This document shows, piece after piece, positions 32,164 through 44,713 of a stretch of 64,000 nt of DNA. Numbering within the stretch: position 1 is the stretch's first letter; the number at the start of each line of letters is the position of its first letter. The notes under the pieces were generated by a model. That model searched no databases. It was not told where the DNA came from and saw nothing but the letters and a program-made list of their open reading frames with translations. Made by a program: the position numbers and the translations under genes. Origin of the DNA: Lacticaseibacillus saniviri JCM 17471 = DSM 24301 (GTDB taxonomy: Bacteria > Bacillota > Bacilli > Lactobacillales > Lactobacillaceae); the NCBI RefSeq assembly GCF_001311785.1, contig NZ_BBBX01000012.1, positions 1-64,000 of the forward strand, in the 5' to 3' direction.

Positions 32164-33929
32164 CGTACAATTCATTTCTCGATCGCAGTCCGTTCGGGGC
32201 AGTCGTGGTCGATACAACAGTGACATGGCGGTATTCGGCGGATGATCAAACTCAACAGGTCACACTCATGCTGTATCGCGATGGGGATTGGCACAATCCC
32301 CATGAAGTGCCGATGCAACGCGACCAGCAACAGTTTGTGACTGAAACCCGGATCGACACGGTGGGGCTGTGGTTCTATGCCTTCTTGGTCAATGACGCCA
32401 CCGGTCAATTCTGGTATGGCTGTCCCGATGGTGGCGACGGTGGCCTGGGCCAAATGTATGCCGATCGTGATCACGTTCAGATGTATCAGCTGACTGTGAT
32501 GCAACGCGCGCCGCAACTGCCTGCTTGGTATCAGCGGGCGCGGGTCTATCACATCTTTGTCGATCGGTTCAACAATGGCAATGCGGATGGTCACGTGAAT
32601 CATCCCAAACCGGATAGTTTTCTTTATGGGCAGCTGACTGACCGCCCGTATTACATCAAAGATGAGAACGGCCAGATTGTGCGCTGGGACTTTTATGGGG
32701 GCAATCTCAAGGGCATCACCAAAATTCCTTATCTGCAATCGCTGGGGATCAACGCACTGTATCTGAGTCCGATTTTTGAGGCACGCAGTAATCATCGCTA
32801 TGACACCGGCGATTATTTCAAAATCGATCCCATGTTGGGGGACCTCAATGATTTTGACGAATTGATTGCCACAGCACACGCAGCGGGCATGCACGTGATT
32901 TTGGATGGCGTGTTCAATCACGTCGGTGCGGATAGTCGCTATTTCAACGCGGCCAAGCATTACCCGCGCATCGGGGCCACGGACAGCCGGGACAGTCCCT
33001 ATGCCGACTGGTTCATGTTCAAACATTTCCCCGATGATTACGCGAGTTGGTGGGGGGTGAAGGATTTACCGGCCATCAACAAGGACAATACAGATTTCCA
33101 TGATTTCATTGCCGGCCCCGATGGTGTGATTGATTATTGGACCAAACGCGGGGTCGATGGCTGGCGCTTGGATGTGGCCGATGAGCTGAGTGATCCATTC
33201 TTGGATCAGATTAAAGCACGGTTGGCACATTATCCGGATCGTGTCCTGATTGGTGAGGTCTGGGAAGACGCTTCCCACAAGGTGGCTTATGGCTCACGCC
33301 GGCGCTATCTGTTAGGCGATCAACTGGATGCGGTCATGAATTATCCTTTGCGACAATTGATAATCGACTTGGTGCTCAATACGATCTCACCGGCAAGCTT
33401 CATTAATCACCTGATGACACTCAAGGAGAATTATCCGCAAGCGACATTTGCAAATAATTTCAATTTGCTCGATAGTCACGACACCCGCCGAATTCTGACG
33501 ACGCTCGATGGCGATAAGCAGCGCATGGCCATTGCCATCGCACTGCTCTATACGCTCCCAGGTGTACCGGTCCTCTACTATGGTGATGAGGCGGGGCTGA
33601 CCGGTGGGGTTGACCCAGATAATCGGGCCTATTATCCCTGGACAGCGATCGATCAGCAGACGATGGCATTGTTTCAACAGGCCATCGAGTGGCGCGACCA
33701 AGCCGCATTTGCGACCGACAGCGCTTGGTATCCGTTCAGTTTCACCGGCGGTCTGGGCTATCTGCGCGAGTCCGATCATGCGACAAGCCTGGTCCTAATC
33801 AATGTTACCGCCGCGCCACTCACCATCGGCACCATTGATTGGACGTTGGTACCCGCAAATAAGCAGTTACCGGCATTAGCCTCACGCACCTTAGCACCCT
33901 TTGAGGTCACCGTGAGTGAAGATGCATAG
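32160..33929 (+). CDS. Intracellular GH13 neopullulanase/cyclomaltodextrinase-type enzyme
   Basis: 589-residue GH13 hydrolase without a signal peptide, acting on branched or short malto-oligosaccharides. An N-terminal beta-domain (residues 1-120) precedes the barrel: GVFNHVG (region I), GWRLDVADE with nucleophile Asp, LIGEVWED with acid/base Glu, and NLLDSHDTRR with the third Asp. As the last gene of the glycogen operon it probably debranches or shortens what GlgP leaves behind. Lactobacillal homologues are often labelled amylopullulanase; the exact bond specificity is not visible. Frame intact. Confidence 0.88.
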   Translation: MTYNSFLDRSPFGAVVVDTTVTWRYSADDQTQQVTLMLYRDGDWHNPHEVPMQRDQQQFVTETRIDTVGLWFYAFLVNDATGQFWYGCPDGGDGGLGQMYADRDHVQMYQLTVMQRAPQLPAWYQRARVYHIFVDRFNNGNADGHVNHPKPDSFLYGQLTDRPYYIKDENGQIVRWDFYGGNLKGITKIPYLQSLGINALYLSPIFEARSNHRYDTGDYFKIDPMLGDLNDFDELIATAHAAGMHVILDGVFNHVGADSRYFNAAKHYPRIGATDSRDSPYADWFMFKHFPDDYASWWGVKDLPAINKDNTDFHDFIAGPDGVIDYWTKRGVDGWRLDVADELSDPFLDQIKARLAHYPDRVLIGEVWEDASHKVAYGSRRRYLLGDQLDAVMNYPLRQLIIDLVLNTISPASFINHLMTLKENYPQATFANNFNLLDSHDTRRILTTLDGDKQRMAIAIALLYTLPGVPVLYYGDEAGLTGGVDPDNRAYYPWTAIDQQTMALFQQAIEWRDQAAFATDSAWYPFSFTGGLGYLRESDHATSLVLINVTAAPLTIGTIDWTLVPANKQLPALASRTLAPFEVTVSEDA

Positions 33930-33938
33930 ACCTATCAT

Positions 33939-33976
33939 AAGGAGGGACAAAGGAATGTTTGTCGCCCCTCTTTTTT
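33939..33976 (+). terminator. Terminator of the glycogen operon
   Basis: GGAGGGACAAA pairs with TTTGTCGCCCCTC (one bulge) around GGAATG, followed by a T-run. Confidence 0.75.
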
Positions 33977-34058
33977 GTGCATTTTAAATGATAGCGCCAT
34001 CATGATCGCAATCTACGTTATAATGAATTCAGCGAATACAGAAATGGAGCTTCAAAAC

Positions 34059-34292
34059 ATGACAACAATTAGCTTACATATGCCTGTCAACGAACTCGTG
34101 GCCACGCATCCAGACATCATTCCGGTGATGGTTGGCATGGGTCTTGACGGGGTAACCAACCCCGCATTGCTCAATACGGTGGGGCGGTTCATGACGCTTG
34201 AAAAAGGCGCGCGAATGAAACATATTCCATTAGAAGAATTAACAAAACAACTGGTTGCGGCCGGTTTTGAGGTGAGTGCAGATGAACAATAG
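34059..34292 (+). CDS. DUF1858 domain protein
   Basis: 77-residue protein of the DUF1858 family, in which members often carry a redox-active disulfide near hybrid-cluster proteins. This copy has no Cys at all, so a redox role through disulfides is excluded here. It starts with MTTISLHMPVNELVATHPDI; ATG 34059 follows ATGGAGC. The 3' end overlaps the DUF438 gene by 11 bases (ATG 34282), so the two proteins are made together and probably interact. Confidence 0.8.
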   Translation: MTTISLHMPVNELVATHPDIIPVMVGMGLDGVTNPALLNTVGRFMTLEKGARMKHIPLEELTKQLVAAGFEVSADEQ

Positions 34293-35738
34293 TGTCGATC
34301 GACAAAAGAAAATCGTTGAAATTCTCAAGATGCTGCATGAAGGTGATGACTTTGAAACTGCCAAGCAGATTTTTGATGCGACCTTCGATGGCGTAGATGT
34401 CTCTGAAATCACATCAGCGAGCGGGAATTGATTGCATCCGGGCTCAACCCGATGGAAATTCAAAATTTGTGTAATGTGCACGCCGCAGTCTTCCGTGGCA
34501 AAATCAATCCCAATCAGGAAACCCCAACAGCTGATATCCCTGGGCATCCGGTTCAAGTGCTGAAACTCGAGAATATGGTGTTGATGTCGTTGATCAATGA
34601 TGAACTGCTGCCAACTTTAAAAAAGTGGCAACAGGATGGCGATAACCCTGACTATTTGGCCCGATTACAACAGGCATTGCGCGATTTGGCGACAATCGAC
34701 AAACACTATGCCCGTAAAGAAAATCTGATTTTCCTTTGATGGACAAATACGGCATTACTGCACCGCCCAAAGTGATGTGGGGTGTGGATGATGAGATTCG
34801 CGGCTGGATTAAAGATGCCCATCAGCTGGTCATGCAGCAACCACTCCCGGATAAGTATGCGATTGAAGCGGCTATCGAAAAGGCGGCCAAGGAAGTCGAC
34901 GAGATGGTGTTTAAGGAAGAAGAAATCATGTTGCCGATGGTGCTCGAGGTCTTTACACCCAGCGACTGGGGGATGGTCGCCGAAGAGAGTGCTCCAATCG
35001 GCTATACGTTAATTGCGCAGCCTTTACCGTGGCATCCCACAGAAGCACAGTTGGCGGAAAAGCCCAAGGTGTCGCAGCGGGCCAAAGAACTCAACGCGAT
35101 GGCACAGGTGCTGGCGGAAAGTCAGGATTTTTGCAGTGCACGTAAATCTGAGCCTTCAGTGAACCAAACGATTGCGGCGATTCATGCGGATGCGCCACAA
35201 CTGCCCAATCAAACAGCGGGCAAGACGCCAGACGACTTACCACCGATTACTATCGCTTCGAAACCACGGTTACGTGACAAACAAAACGGTCTGGTCAGCG
35301 GTGCCGCAGATCAAACGCGCATCGAAATCGATGGCATTAATCCGGCTAAGGTACTGTTGCCAACGGGGAGCTTTGATCTGGATGAATTGATGAATGTCCT
35401 GCGCATTCTGCCGCTCGATTTGACCTTCGTTGATGCCAACGATACTGTTAATGGTTCAGCAACTCAGAGCACCGAATTTTCCCACGGACCACAGCCGTGA
35501 TTGGTCGACTCGTCGTCAATTGCCACCCGCCAAATCCGTTGATCGGGTGATTGCGATTCTAGAAGATTTTCATTCGGGCAAACGCGACCACGCCGATTTC
35601 TGGTTTAACATGCGCGGTAAAACCATTTACATCCGCTATTTTGCCGTTCGCGATACGCAAAATAATTACTTGGGTTGCTTAGAAGTCAGCCAAGATATCA
35701 CTGAGATTCAACAGCTAGAGGGCGAAAAGCGCCTGTAG
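34282..35738 (+). CDS. DUF438-hemerythrin-PAS protein, four frameshifts
   Basis: Three-part protein of about 485 residues. An N-terminal DUF438 region (QKKIVEILKMLHEGDDFETA, then ERELIASGLNPMEIQNLCNV) is followed by a hemerythrin-like helical bundle with candidate iron ligands in IDKHYARKENLIFPLM, DAHQLVM and VFKEEEIMLPM. The C-terminus is a PAS domain (LDLTFVDANDTVKWFS, RTTAVIGR and VVNCHPPKS, then NYLGCLEVSQDITE). Breaks near 34420, 34736, 35452 and 35528 each repair with one base. The hemerythrin and PAS parts suggest an O2, NO or redox sensor; the output is unknown since no effector domain follows. Confidence 0.78.
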
Positions 35739-35765
35739 CAACCGTTATCGAAGGCGTCATAACAA

Positions 35766-35808
35766 AGGAGTCTGTCACGAGACCAGTTGGTTTTGTGGCA
35801 GGCTCTTT
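35766..35808 (+). terminator. Terminator after the DUF438 gene
   Basis: GAGTCTGTCACGA/TTTGTGGCAGGCTC hairpin followed by TTT. The 150 bases from here to pcrA hold its promoter and nothing else clear. Confidence 0.6.
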
Positions 35809-35899
35809 ATGATGCCATGTTAGCGATTCATCTGTTCCGATTTATTCTCCGCCAATCGACCGAACACGTTTTCTTCTTGTCGCACTGAGGCATCTTCTT

Positions 35900-35908
35900 T
35901 GCTACAAT
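35900..35908 (+). promoter_or_regulatory. Extended -10 promoter of the pcrA cluster
   Basis: TGCTACAAT, preceded by TTGTCGC 25 bases upstream of the T at the -10 3' end, the same layout as the promoter at 14299. Confidence 0.6.
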
Positions 35909-35958
35909 GGGAGTAGTTTTTATTTATCGGGAACACATTGGAAAGGACGATTCAATCC

Positions 35959-38200
35959 ATGGCAACAGCGACTTTACTACAAGGTATGAACGACAAACAA
36001 ACAGAGGCCGTTTTGGCGACAGAAGGGCCAGTTTTAATCATGGCCGGTGCCGGATCAGGGAAAACACGGGTACTGACACATCGCATTGCCTACCTCATTG
36101 AAGAGAAACACGTTAATCCATGGAATATCCTCGCCATCACATTTACCAACAAGGCTGCACGTGAAATGAAGGATCGTGTCGGCCGTTTGCTAGATGCACA
36201 AGCGGCACAAGATGTGTGGGTATCAACATTCCATGCGCTGTGTGTGCGGATTTTACGGCGTGACATTGAAAAATTGGGCTACAACCGAGCTTTCACGATT
36301 GCGGATCCTGCTGAGCAACTCACCTTAGTTAAGCATATTTTGGCTGAGCTGAATTATGATCCCAAGCAATATGACCCCAAGTCTATTTTGGGCACCATCA
36401 GTAATGCCAAGAACGACATGCTCGATCCTAAGGCGTTTGAGAAGCAAGCCGGCAGCCTGTTTCAACAGGTCGTGGCGAAGGTGTACACCGAATATCAACG
36501 CCGCCTACGCAGTGATCAGGCGCTGGACTTTGATGATTTGATCATGCAGACCATCATTTTGTTCCAACAGGACGAAGAGACATTGAAGTTCTACCAAACA
36601 AGTTCCGCTACATTCACGTTGATGAATATCAGGATACCAACGAAGCTCAGTATCAATTGGTACACATGCTGGCCTCTGGCTACCAAAACCTCTGTGTTGT
36701 CGGCGATGCTGACCAGAGTATCTACGGCTGGCGCGGTGCCAACATTGAAAACATCATGAACTTCAAAAAGGATTACCCTAAGGCACAGGTTATCTTGTTG
36801 GAACAGAATTATCGCAGTACCAAGACAATTCTGGAAGCGGCGAATGCCGTGATTGCTAACAATACTGAACGCCAAGCCAAGACGCTGTGGACGGAAAATA
36901 AGCCGGGCGACAAGCTGACGTATTACCGCGCTCAGAGTGAAACCGATGAAGCCTATTTTGTGATTAAGCAGATCGAAGATGGCATCAAGACCAAGAAACA
37001 TCAATACGGAGACTATGCGATTCTGTATCGGACCAATGCCCAATCGCGGGCGATTGAAGAAGCGTTCGTGAAGGCCAACATTCCATACAAAATGGTCGGC
37101 GGTCACAAGTTCTATGACCGTAAGGAAATTCGTGACATCTTAGCTTATTTCCGTTTGGTGGTTAATCCCGCCGATGACATGAGCTTCAACCGGATTGTGA
37201 ATGAACCAAAGCGGGGTATCGGTCAAGGCAGCATCGACAAATTGGCTGATTTTGCGGCGGCCAATGACTGGTCCTATCTGGAAGCAGCTCGCAACGCGGA
37301 ATTATCCAATATTTCCGGTAAGGCACGGGGATCGCTGAGTGATTTTGCCGTGATTATCGACAACATCGCTGCCAAGCGCGCAGACAGCAGTGTCACCGCG
37401 ATTATGGAAGCTATCTTGGACGACACGGGTTACCTCAATGCGCTCAAGGTGGCGCACACTCTTGAAGCGGATGCCCGAATCGAGAACTTGGAAGAATTGC
37501 TCTCTGTGACCAAGAACTTCGATAGTCGTTATGAACCAGAGAACGAAGATAGTGATATTTTGTCGACTTTCTCGCTGATCTGGCACTGTTATCCGACCAG
37601 GACGACATTGAAGAAGAGGCCCAAGAAGTGACGATGATGACGCTGCACGCTGCTAAGGGACTCGAATTTCCCGTCGTCTTCTTAGTGGGCATGGAAGAGG
37701 GCTTGTTCCCACTGAGTCGTGCCGCAATGGACGAGGATCAACTCGAAGAAGAGCGGCGGCTGGCCTATGTTGGGATTACTCGGGCACAGCAAAAACTGTA
37801 CCTGACTAACGCCTTTGCGCGGATGTTGTACGGGCGCCGGCAAAATAATCCGGCGAGTCGCTTCATCGAAGAAATCGATCAGAGTTTGATCGATCAAGCT
37901 GGCCAAGCACAACCAACTCGCAGCGATATTCCATTCATCAATCGGACCAATCGCGCGGTGGCCACAACGTACAAACCTACGGGCACCCAAGCGAGTGTCC
38001 AAGCACCGACAACCACCGGTGCCGGCAAAACAAGCTGGGGCGTGGGCGACAAGGTTGAACATCGCAAGTGGGGTGTCGGCACTGTCGTGAAGGTCACCGG
38101 TAATGGCGATGATCAAGAATTAGATATTGCCTTCAAAGATATGGGCGTTAAGCGTTTGTTGGCAGCATTTGCCCCAATCGTGAAAGCAAGCGCTGAATAA
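35959..38200 (+). CDS. pcrA: ATP-dependent DNA helicase PcrA (UvrD/Rep family), two frameshifts
   Basis: Essential superfamily 1A 3'-5' helicase of repair and plasmid replication. Motif [20 protein letters not shown] is near residue 30, motif Ia [10 protein letters not shown], motif [16 protein letters not shown], motif [13 protein letters not shown], motif [14 protein letters not shown], and a Tudor-like C-terminal domain ([17 protein letters not shown]). Repairs near 36598 ([19 protein letters not shown], motif II) and 37570 ([17 protein letters not shown]) restore about 747 residues. ATG 35959 lies downstream of GGAAAGGA. First gene of the pcrA-ligA-camS-gatCAB run. Confidence 0.94.
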
Positions 38201-38229
38201 AGAGAGATCAACCAAGGAGGGAACAAACC

Positions 38230-40232
<2,003 letters not shown>

Positions 40233-40244
40233 GGAAGAAACGGC

Positions 40245-41396
40245 ATGAAGAAAATATTCACTACTGGTCTGATGATCGGACTGGTTGTGCTACTGAGCGC
40301 GTGTGGTAAGTTAGGTTCTGATAGTGACAGTACGACCACTTCAGGCAGTAAGAGCGGTAGCTACCAAACAACCGGCGCGGTCAATAACGATATGTATCAG
40401 GGTGTGATTAAGAACGGAACCTACCAAACTTCTTCCGCTCGTGGCCTGACCATTGAGCAAAACAATCAGGGCAGCAATACATTTAATATCAAGAGTATGG
40501 AATCTGGCTTGCTGGAGTTATCCAAGCAACAATTCAATACCAACAAGTATGTCTTCCAGGAAGGCCAGCTGTTGAGCACAAGCACGGCGCGCGAATGGCT
40601 GGGCCGAGAATCAAACAGCAATAAGCTGGGCTTGAATCCACGGGATAACGGTAAAACGGACCCAACAACACGCAATCCCATCTACCTGAATCAGATTCTC
40701 GAACAGGATTACATGACCCAAACCAGCAACGGTATGAAGCTGGGTGGTGTCGCAATTGCATTGGGACTCAACAAGACCGACTACTACACCAAGGTGAAGT
40801 ATGGCGCACAGTTCCAAACCAATATCTCAACGACGCAACTCACCGCTAAGGGTAAGGAAATGGCCGCTAAGGTGATTGAACGGTTGCGGGCGATGAAACA
40901 AGTCGACAAGGACACACCAATTTTGATTGGGCTCTATGCGCAAGCGGATGCGGATAGCCTGGTCGGTGGGACCTTCATGCAATATACGGTGGTCAAATCC
41001 GGCAACAAACTTGGTGATTGGACCGCAGTGAATGAGCAAAATGAAGTGCTGCCTGTTATTGAGAATCAAAAGGCAATCGATTCCAACGTGGCCACTGACT
41101 TCAGTAATTTCAGTAATCAGATTTCCGGCTTCTTCCCAACGCTTGCGGGGATCACCGCGCAAGTGCATTACGTGGATAAGAAAGTTGCCGGCATGAAGAT
41201 TACCATCAACACTCAATTCTATGGTGAAACTGAAATCATGAGTTTCACACAGTATGTGGGGACCAGTGCGAATAAGTACTTACCAAACGCGATTCCAATT
41301 GAAATCACGATTCAATCGGTGTCCGGGATTCAGGCGTTCATCTCGCGTGAAACGGGCGATAAGACGTTCTATTCCCACGTGTTTGACAGCTATTAA
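40245..41396 (+). CDS. camS: CamS family lipoprotein (sex-pheromone-type precursor)
   Basis: 383-residue lipoprotein of the CamS family, named for the staphylococcal precursor of the enterococcal cAM373 pheromone. The signal peptide ends LVVLLSAC with the lipobox Cys at residue 20; in CamS the pheromone is carved from such a signal-peptide tail, though whether this one releases an active peptide is unknown. A Ser/Thr/Gly-rich linker precedes the globular domain (TDPTTRNPIYLNQILEQDYM). Frame intact. Conserved position between ligA and gatC. Confidence 0.9.
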   Translation: MKKIFTTGLMIGLVVLLSACGKLGSDSDSTTTSGSKSGSYQTTGAVNNDMYQGVIKNGTYQTSSARGLTIEQNNQGSNTFNIKSMESGLLELSKQQFNTNKYVFQEGQLLSTSTAREWLGRESNSNKLGLNPRDNGKTDPTTRNPIYLNQILEQDYMTQTSNGMKLGGVAIALGLNKTDYYTKVKYGAQFQTNISTTQLTAKGKEMAAKVIERLRAMKQVDKDTPILIGLYAQADADSLVGGTFMQYTVVKSGNKLGDWTAVNEQNEVLPVIENQKAIDSNVATDFSNFSNQISGFFPTLAGITAQVHYVDKKVAGMKITINTQFYGETEIMSFTQYVGTSANKYLPNAIPIEITIQSVSGIQAFISRETGDKTFYSHVFDSY

Positions 41397-41408
41397 TCAG
41401 AATCAATC

Positions 41409-41448
41409 AAAAATGACGGGAACGAATCAGTTTCTTCCCGTCATTTTT
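41409..41448 (+). terminator. Terminator after camS
   Basis: AAAAATGACGGGAA/TTCCCGTCATTTTT stem; separates the helicase-ligase unit from gatCAB. Confidence 0.9.
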
Positions 41449-41478
41449 GGCGTTGAAGCGCCACCTGAATACAGAATG

Positions 41479-41487
41479 TGGTAAACT
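41479..41487 (+). promoter_or_regulatory. Extended -10 promoter of gatCAB
   Basis: TGGTAAACT, 30 bases before the gatC start. Confidence 0.5.
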
Positions 41488-41516
41488 AACAAACAGTTAA
41501 GAAAGTAGGGATAAGC

Positions 41517-41813
41517 ATGATTTCTAAAGACGAAGTGGCACACGTTGCTGAATTAGCACGGCTTGAGTTCTCGGATGCAGAACTTGATCAGTTTACGGCC
41601 CAAATGGATGAAATTTTGAACATGGTCGAACAACTCGAACAAGTTGATACCACGGGTGTTCCTGTGACAACGCAAAGTGTTCATTTGCAGAACGTGATGC
41701 GTGAAGACGTGGCGACAACGCCAACCCCACTTGATGACTTGTTCAAGAATGTCCCAACCAAGAAGGACACCTTGATTCAAGTGCCAGCAATCATCGACAA
41801 GGAGGAAGACTAA
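41517..41813 (+). CDS. gatC: Asp/Glu-tRNA amidotransferase subunit C
   Basis: Small structural subunit (98 residues) that holds GatA and GatB together in the enzyme converting Glu-tRNA(Gln) and Asp-tRNA(Asn) to Gln- and Asn-t[23 protein letters not shown] and the MREDVATTP motif are typical. ATG follows AAGTAGGGATA. Next gene starts two bases after its stop. Confidence 0.95.
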   Translation: MISKDEVAHVAELARLEFSDAELDQFTAQMDEILNMVEQLEQVDTTGVPVTTQSVHLQNVMREDVATTPTPLDDLFKNVPTKKDTLIQVPAIIDKEED

Positions 41814-41815
41814 TC

Positions 41816-43269
41816 GTGGTGGATTATTTTAAGACAAACATTGATCAGCTTCACCAACAGTTGGTGGCTGGCGAGATCACCAGTGAACAATTGGTGACAG
41901 AGACTTTGAAGGGCATGGATGCCATTGACCCTGAAGTCGCTGCCTTTTTGGCACGCAATGATCATGCGATTGACGACGCAAAGAAGATTGACCAAGCCGG
42001 TATCAAGGCTGATCAACCGTTAGCCGGCATGCCCATTGCGATTAAAGATAATATTGTGACCAAGGATTTGACCACGACAGCGAGTTCCAAGATGCTTGAA
42101 AACTTTGTTCCCATCTACAATGCGACGGTGATGGACAAGTTAGCTGCTGCCGGTGCCATCAATGTCGGTAAAACCAACCTCGACGAATTTGCGATGGGTT
42201 CTTCAACCGAAACCTCCGCATTGAAGACGACAAAGAACGCTTGGGACCACACCAAAGTGCCTGGTGGTTCTTCAGGTGGCTCTGCAGCGGCTGTTGCGAG
42301 TGGCCAAGTGCCGGTTGCCCTGGGTTCTGATACCGGTGGTTCCATTCGTCAACCTGCCGCGTTTAACGGAATCTTTGGCTTCAAGCAACATATGGTCGGG
42401 TTTCGCGTTGGGGCCTGATTGCCTTCAGTTCAAGTCTTGATGCCATCGGGACATTATCCCGCAGTGTCCGTGATTCCGTGCCCGTGATGAACACCATTAT
42501 TGGCCAAGACGATCGCGATAGCACGACGGTTGATCGTCCTGCTGAAGATCTGGGCGCAAAGATTGGTCAATCCATGGCTGGCATGAAGATTGCTCTACCT
42601 AAGGAATACCTGGGTGAAGGGGTCGATGCCGCTGTTGCCGACCAAATCAAGGCTGCAGCCGAGCAGTTCAAAGCGATGGGCGCGACTGTTGAAGAAGTCT
42701 CCTTACCACACACCAAGTATGCGGTACCCGCTTATTACATCATCGCTAGTTCTGAAGCAAGTTCTAACTTGCAACGGTTCGATGGGATTCGTTACGGCTT
42801 CCGGGCCAAGGACGTGAAGACCCTCGATGATGTTTACGTGCGTTCCCGCTCTGAAGGTTTCGGGGCTGAAGTCAAGCGCCGGATTATGTTAGGGACCTTC
42901 TCCTTATCTGCCGGGTTCTACGATGCTTACTTCAAGAAGGCCGGCCAGATTCGGACCTTGATCACGCAAGACTTTGAGACTGTCTTCAAAGACTATGATT
43001 TGATCATGGCACCAACAACACCAACACCGGCATTCAAGATTGGTGACAAGGTGACCGATCCTGTTGTGATGTACATGAACGATATTTTAACCATTTCAGT
43101 CAACTTGGCCGGCTTACCAGCAGCCTCTGTACCTGCTGGGTTTGTTGACGGGATGCCTGTTGGGATGCAGCTCATCGGGAAGCACTTCGATGAAGCAACC
43201 ATCTACCAGGCTGCCGCCGCATTTGAAGACGCCAATGATTATTTAGCACAAATTCCGGGGGGCAAATAA
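41816..43269 (+). CDS. gatA: Asp/Glu-tRNA amidotransferase subunit A, frameshifted
   Basis: Amidase subunit that releases ammonia from glutamine. The Ser-cisSer-Lys triad is visible: Lys in [10 protein letters not shown] (near 79), the Gly/Ser loop [14 protein letters not shown], and [16 protein letters not shown] is missing near 42388; repair gives [17 protein letters not shown] start behind AAGGAGG within the end of gatC. Length about 485 residues. Confidence 0.95.
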
Positions 43270-43270
43270 G

Positions 43271-44700
43271 ATGAATTTTGAAACGACGATTGGGCTTGAA
43301 GTCCATGTTGAATTGAAGACCAACTCGAAGATGTTCTCCCCAAGTCCCGTCTCTTATGGTGCAGAACCCAACACAGAGACCAATGTGATCGACTGGGGTT
43401 TCCCCGGTGTTTTGCCGAGTGTGAACCGCGGTGCCTACGAATTAGGCTTGATGGTCGCATTGGCGTTGCATGCGGACATCACACCACTGACACATTTTGA
43501 TCGGAAGAACTATTTCTATCCTGATAACCCAAAGGCTTACCAGATCACCCAGAGTGAAGCACCACTGGCAACCAATGGCTGGATTGAAATTGAGGTTGAC
43601 GGTGCCAAGAAAAAATTGGGATTGCCGAACTGCATATCGAAGAAGATGCCGGTAAGAACCAGCACGAAGATGACGGTTACTCCTACGTCGACTTGAACCG
43701 TCAGGGCACACCACTGATTGAAATCGTGTCTAAGCCTGACATCGAAACACCAGAAGAAGCCTATGCTTATCTGGAAACACTGCGCCAAGTGGTTCAATTC
43801 ACCGGTGCATCTGACGTTAAGATGGAAGAAGGCTCCATGCGTGTCGATTCTAACCTTTCTGTGCGGCCTATTGGTCAAGAAGCCTACGGGACCAAGACCG
43901 AAATCAAAAACCTGAACAGTTTTGCGCACGTTCGTGATGGCTTGGGCTACGAACAAAAGCGGCAGGTCAACGTCTTGATGGCTGGCGGCGAGATCCGTCA
44001 GGAAACACGGCGCTGGGATCCAAACACGAAGGAAACCATTTTGATGCGGGTCAAGGAAGGTGCCGATGATTATCGTTACTTCCCAGAACCTGATTTGCCA
44101 CCTGTTGTTGTTTCTGACAAGTGGATTCAAACCGCACAAGATCGCTTACCAGAAATGCCTGCTAAGCGGCGCGAACGCTACATCAACGAACTGGGCATTC
44201 CTGAATACGATGCCGGTGTGCTGACGCTGACCAAGGAAATGTCAGACTTCTTTGATGAAACAGTGGCTGCTGGCGGTTCCGCTAAGCAAGCCTCCAACTG
44301 GTTGATGGGTGAAGTGTCCGGTTACCTGAATGCCAATCACTTGGAATTGCAGGATGTTGCTTTGACACCCGCGCACTTGGCTAAGATGATTGCCCTGATC
44401 GAAGACGGCACCATTTCTGGTAAGATTGCCAAGAAGGTCTTCCAAGAAATCATCAAGAATGATACCGATCCAGAGGCTTGGGTGAAGGAAAAGGGTCTGA
44501 TTCAAGAATCCGATCCAGCCGTCTTGACACCAATCATCAACGCCATCTTGGATGATAACCAACAGAGTATCGATGACTTCCATAACGGGAAAGATCGTGC
44601 TGTTGGCTTCCTGGTCGGCCAAATCATGAAACAAACCCATGGTCAGGCCAATCCTAAAGTGGTTAACCAGATTCTCATGAGTGAATTAAACAAACGATAA
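43271..44700 (+). CDS. gatB: Asp/Glu-tRNA amidotransferase subunit B, frameshifted
   Basis: Kinase/transamidase subunit that activates the mischarged tRNA carboxylate and transfers ammonia. N-terminus [20 protein letters not shown] and the C-terminal YqeY-like helical domain ([20 protein letters not shown]) are typical. One G is missing near 43620; repair yields [19 protein letters not shown], part of the metal/ATP site. About 476 residues. Starts one base after gatA. Confidence 0.95.
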
Positions 44701-44713
44701 AGGAAGTATTGGT

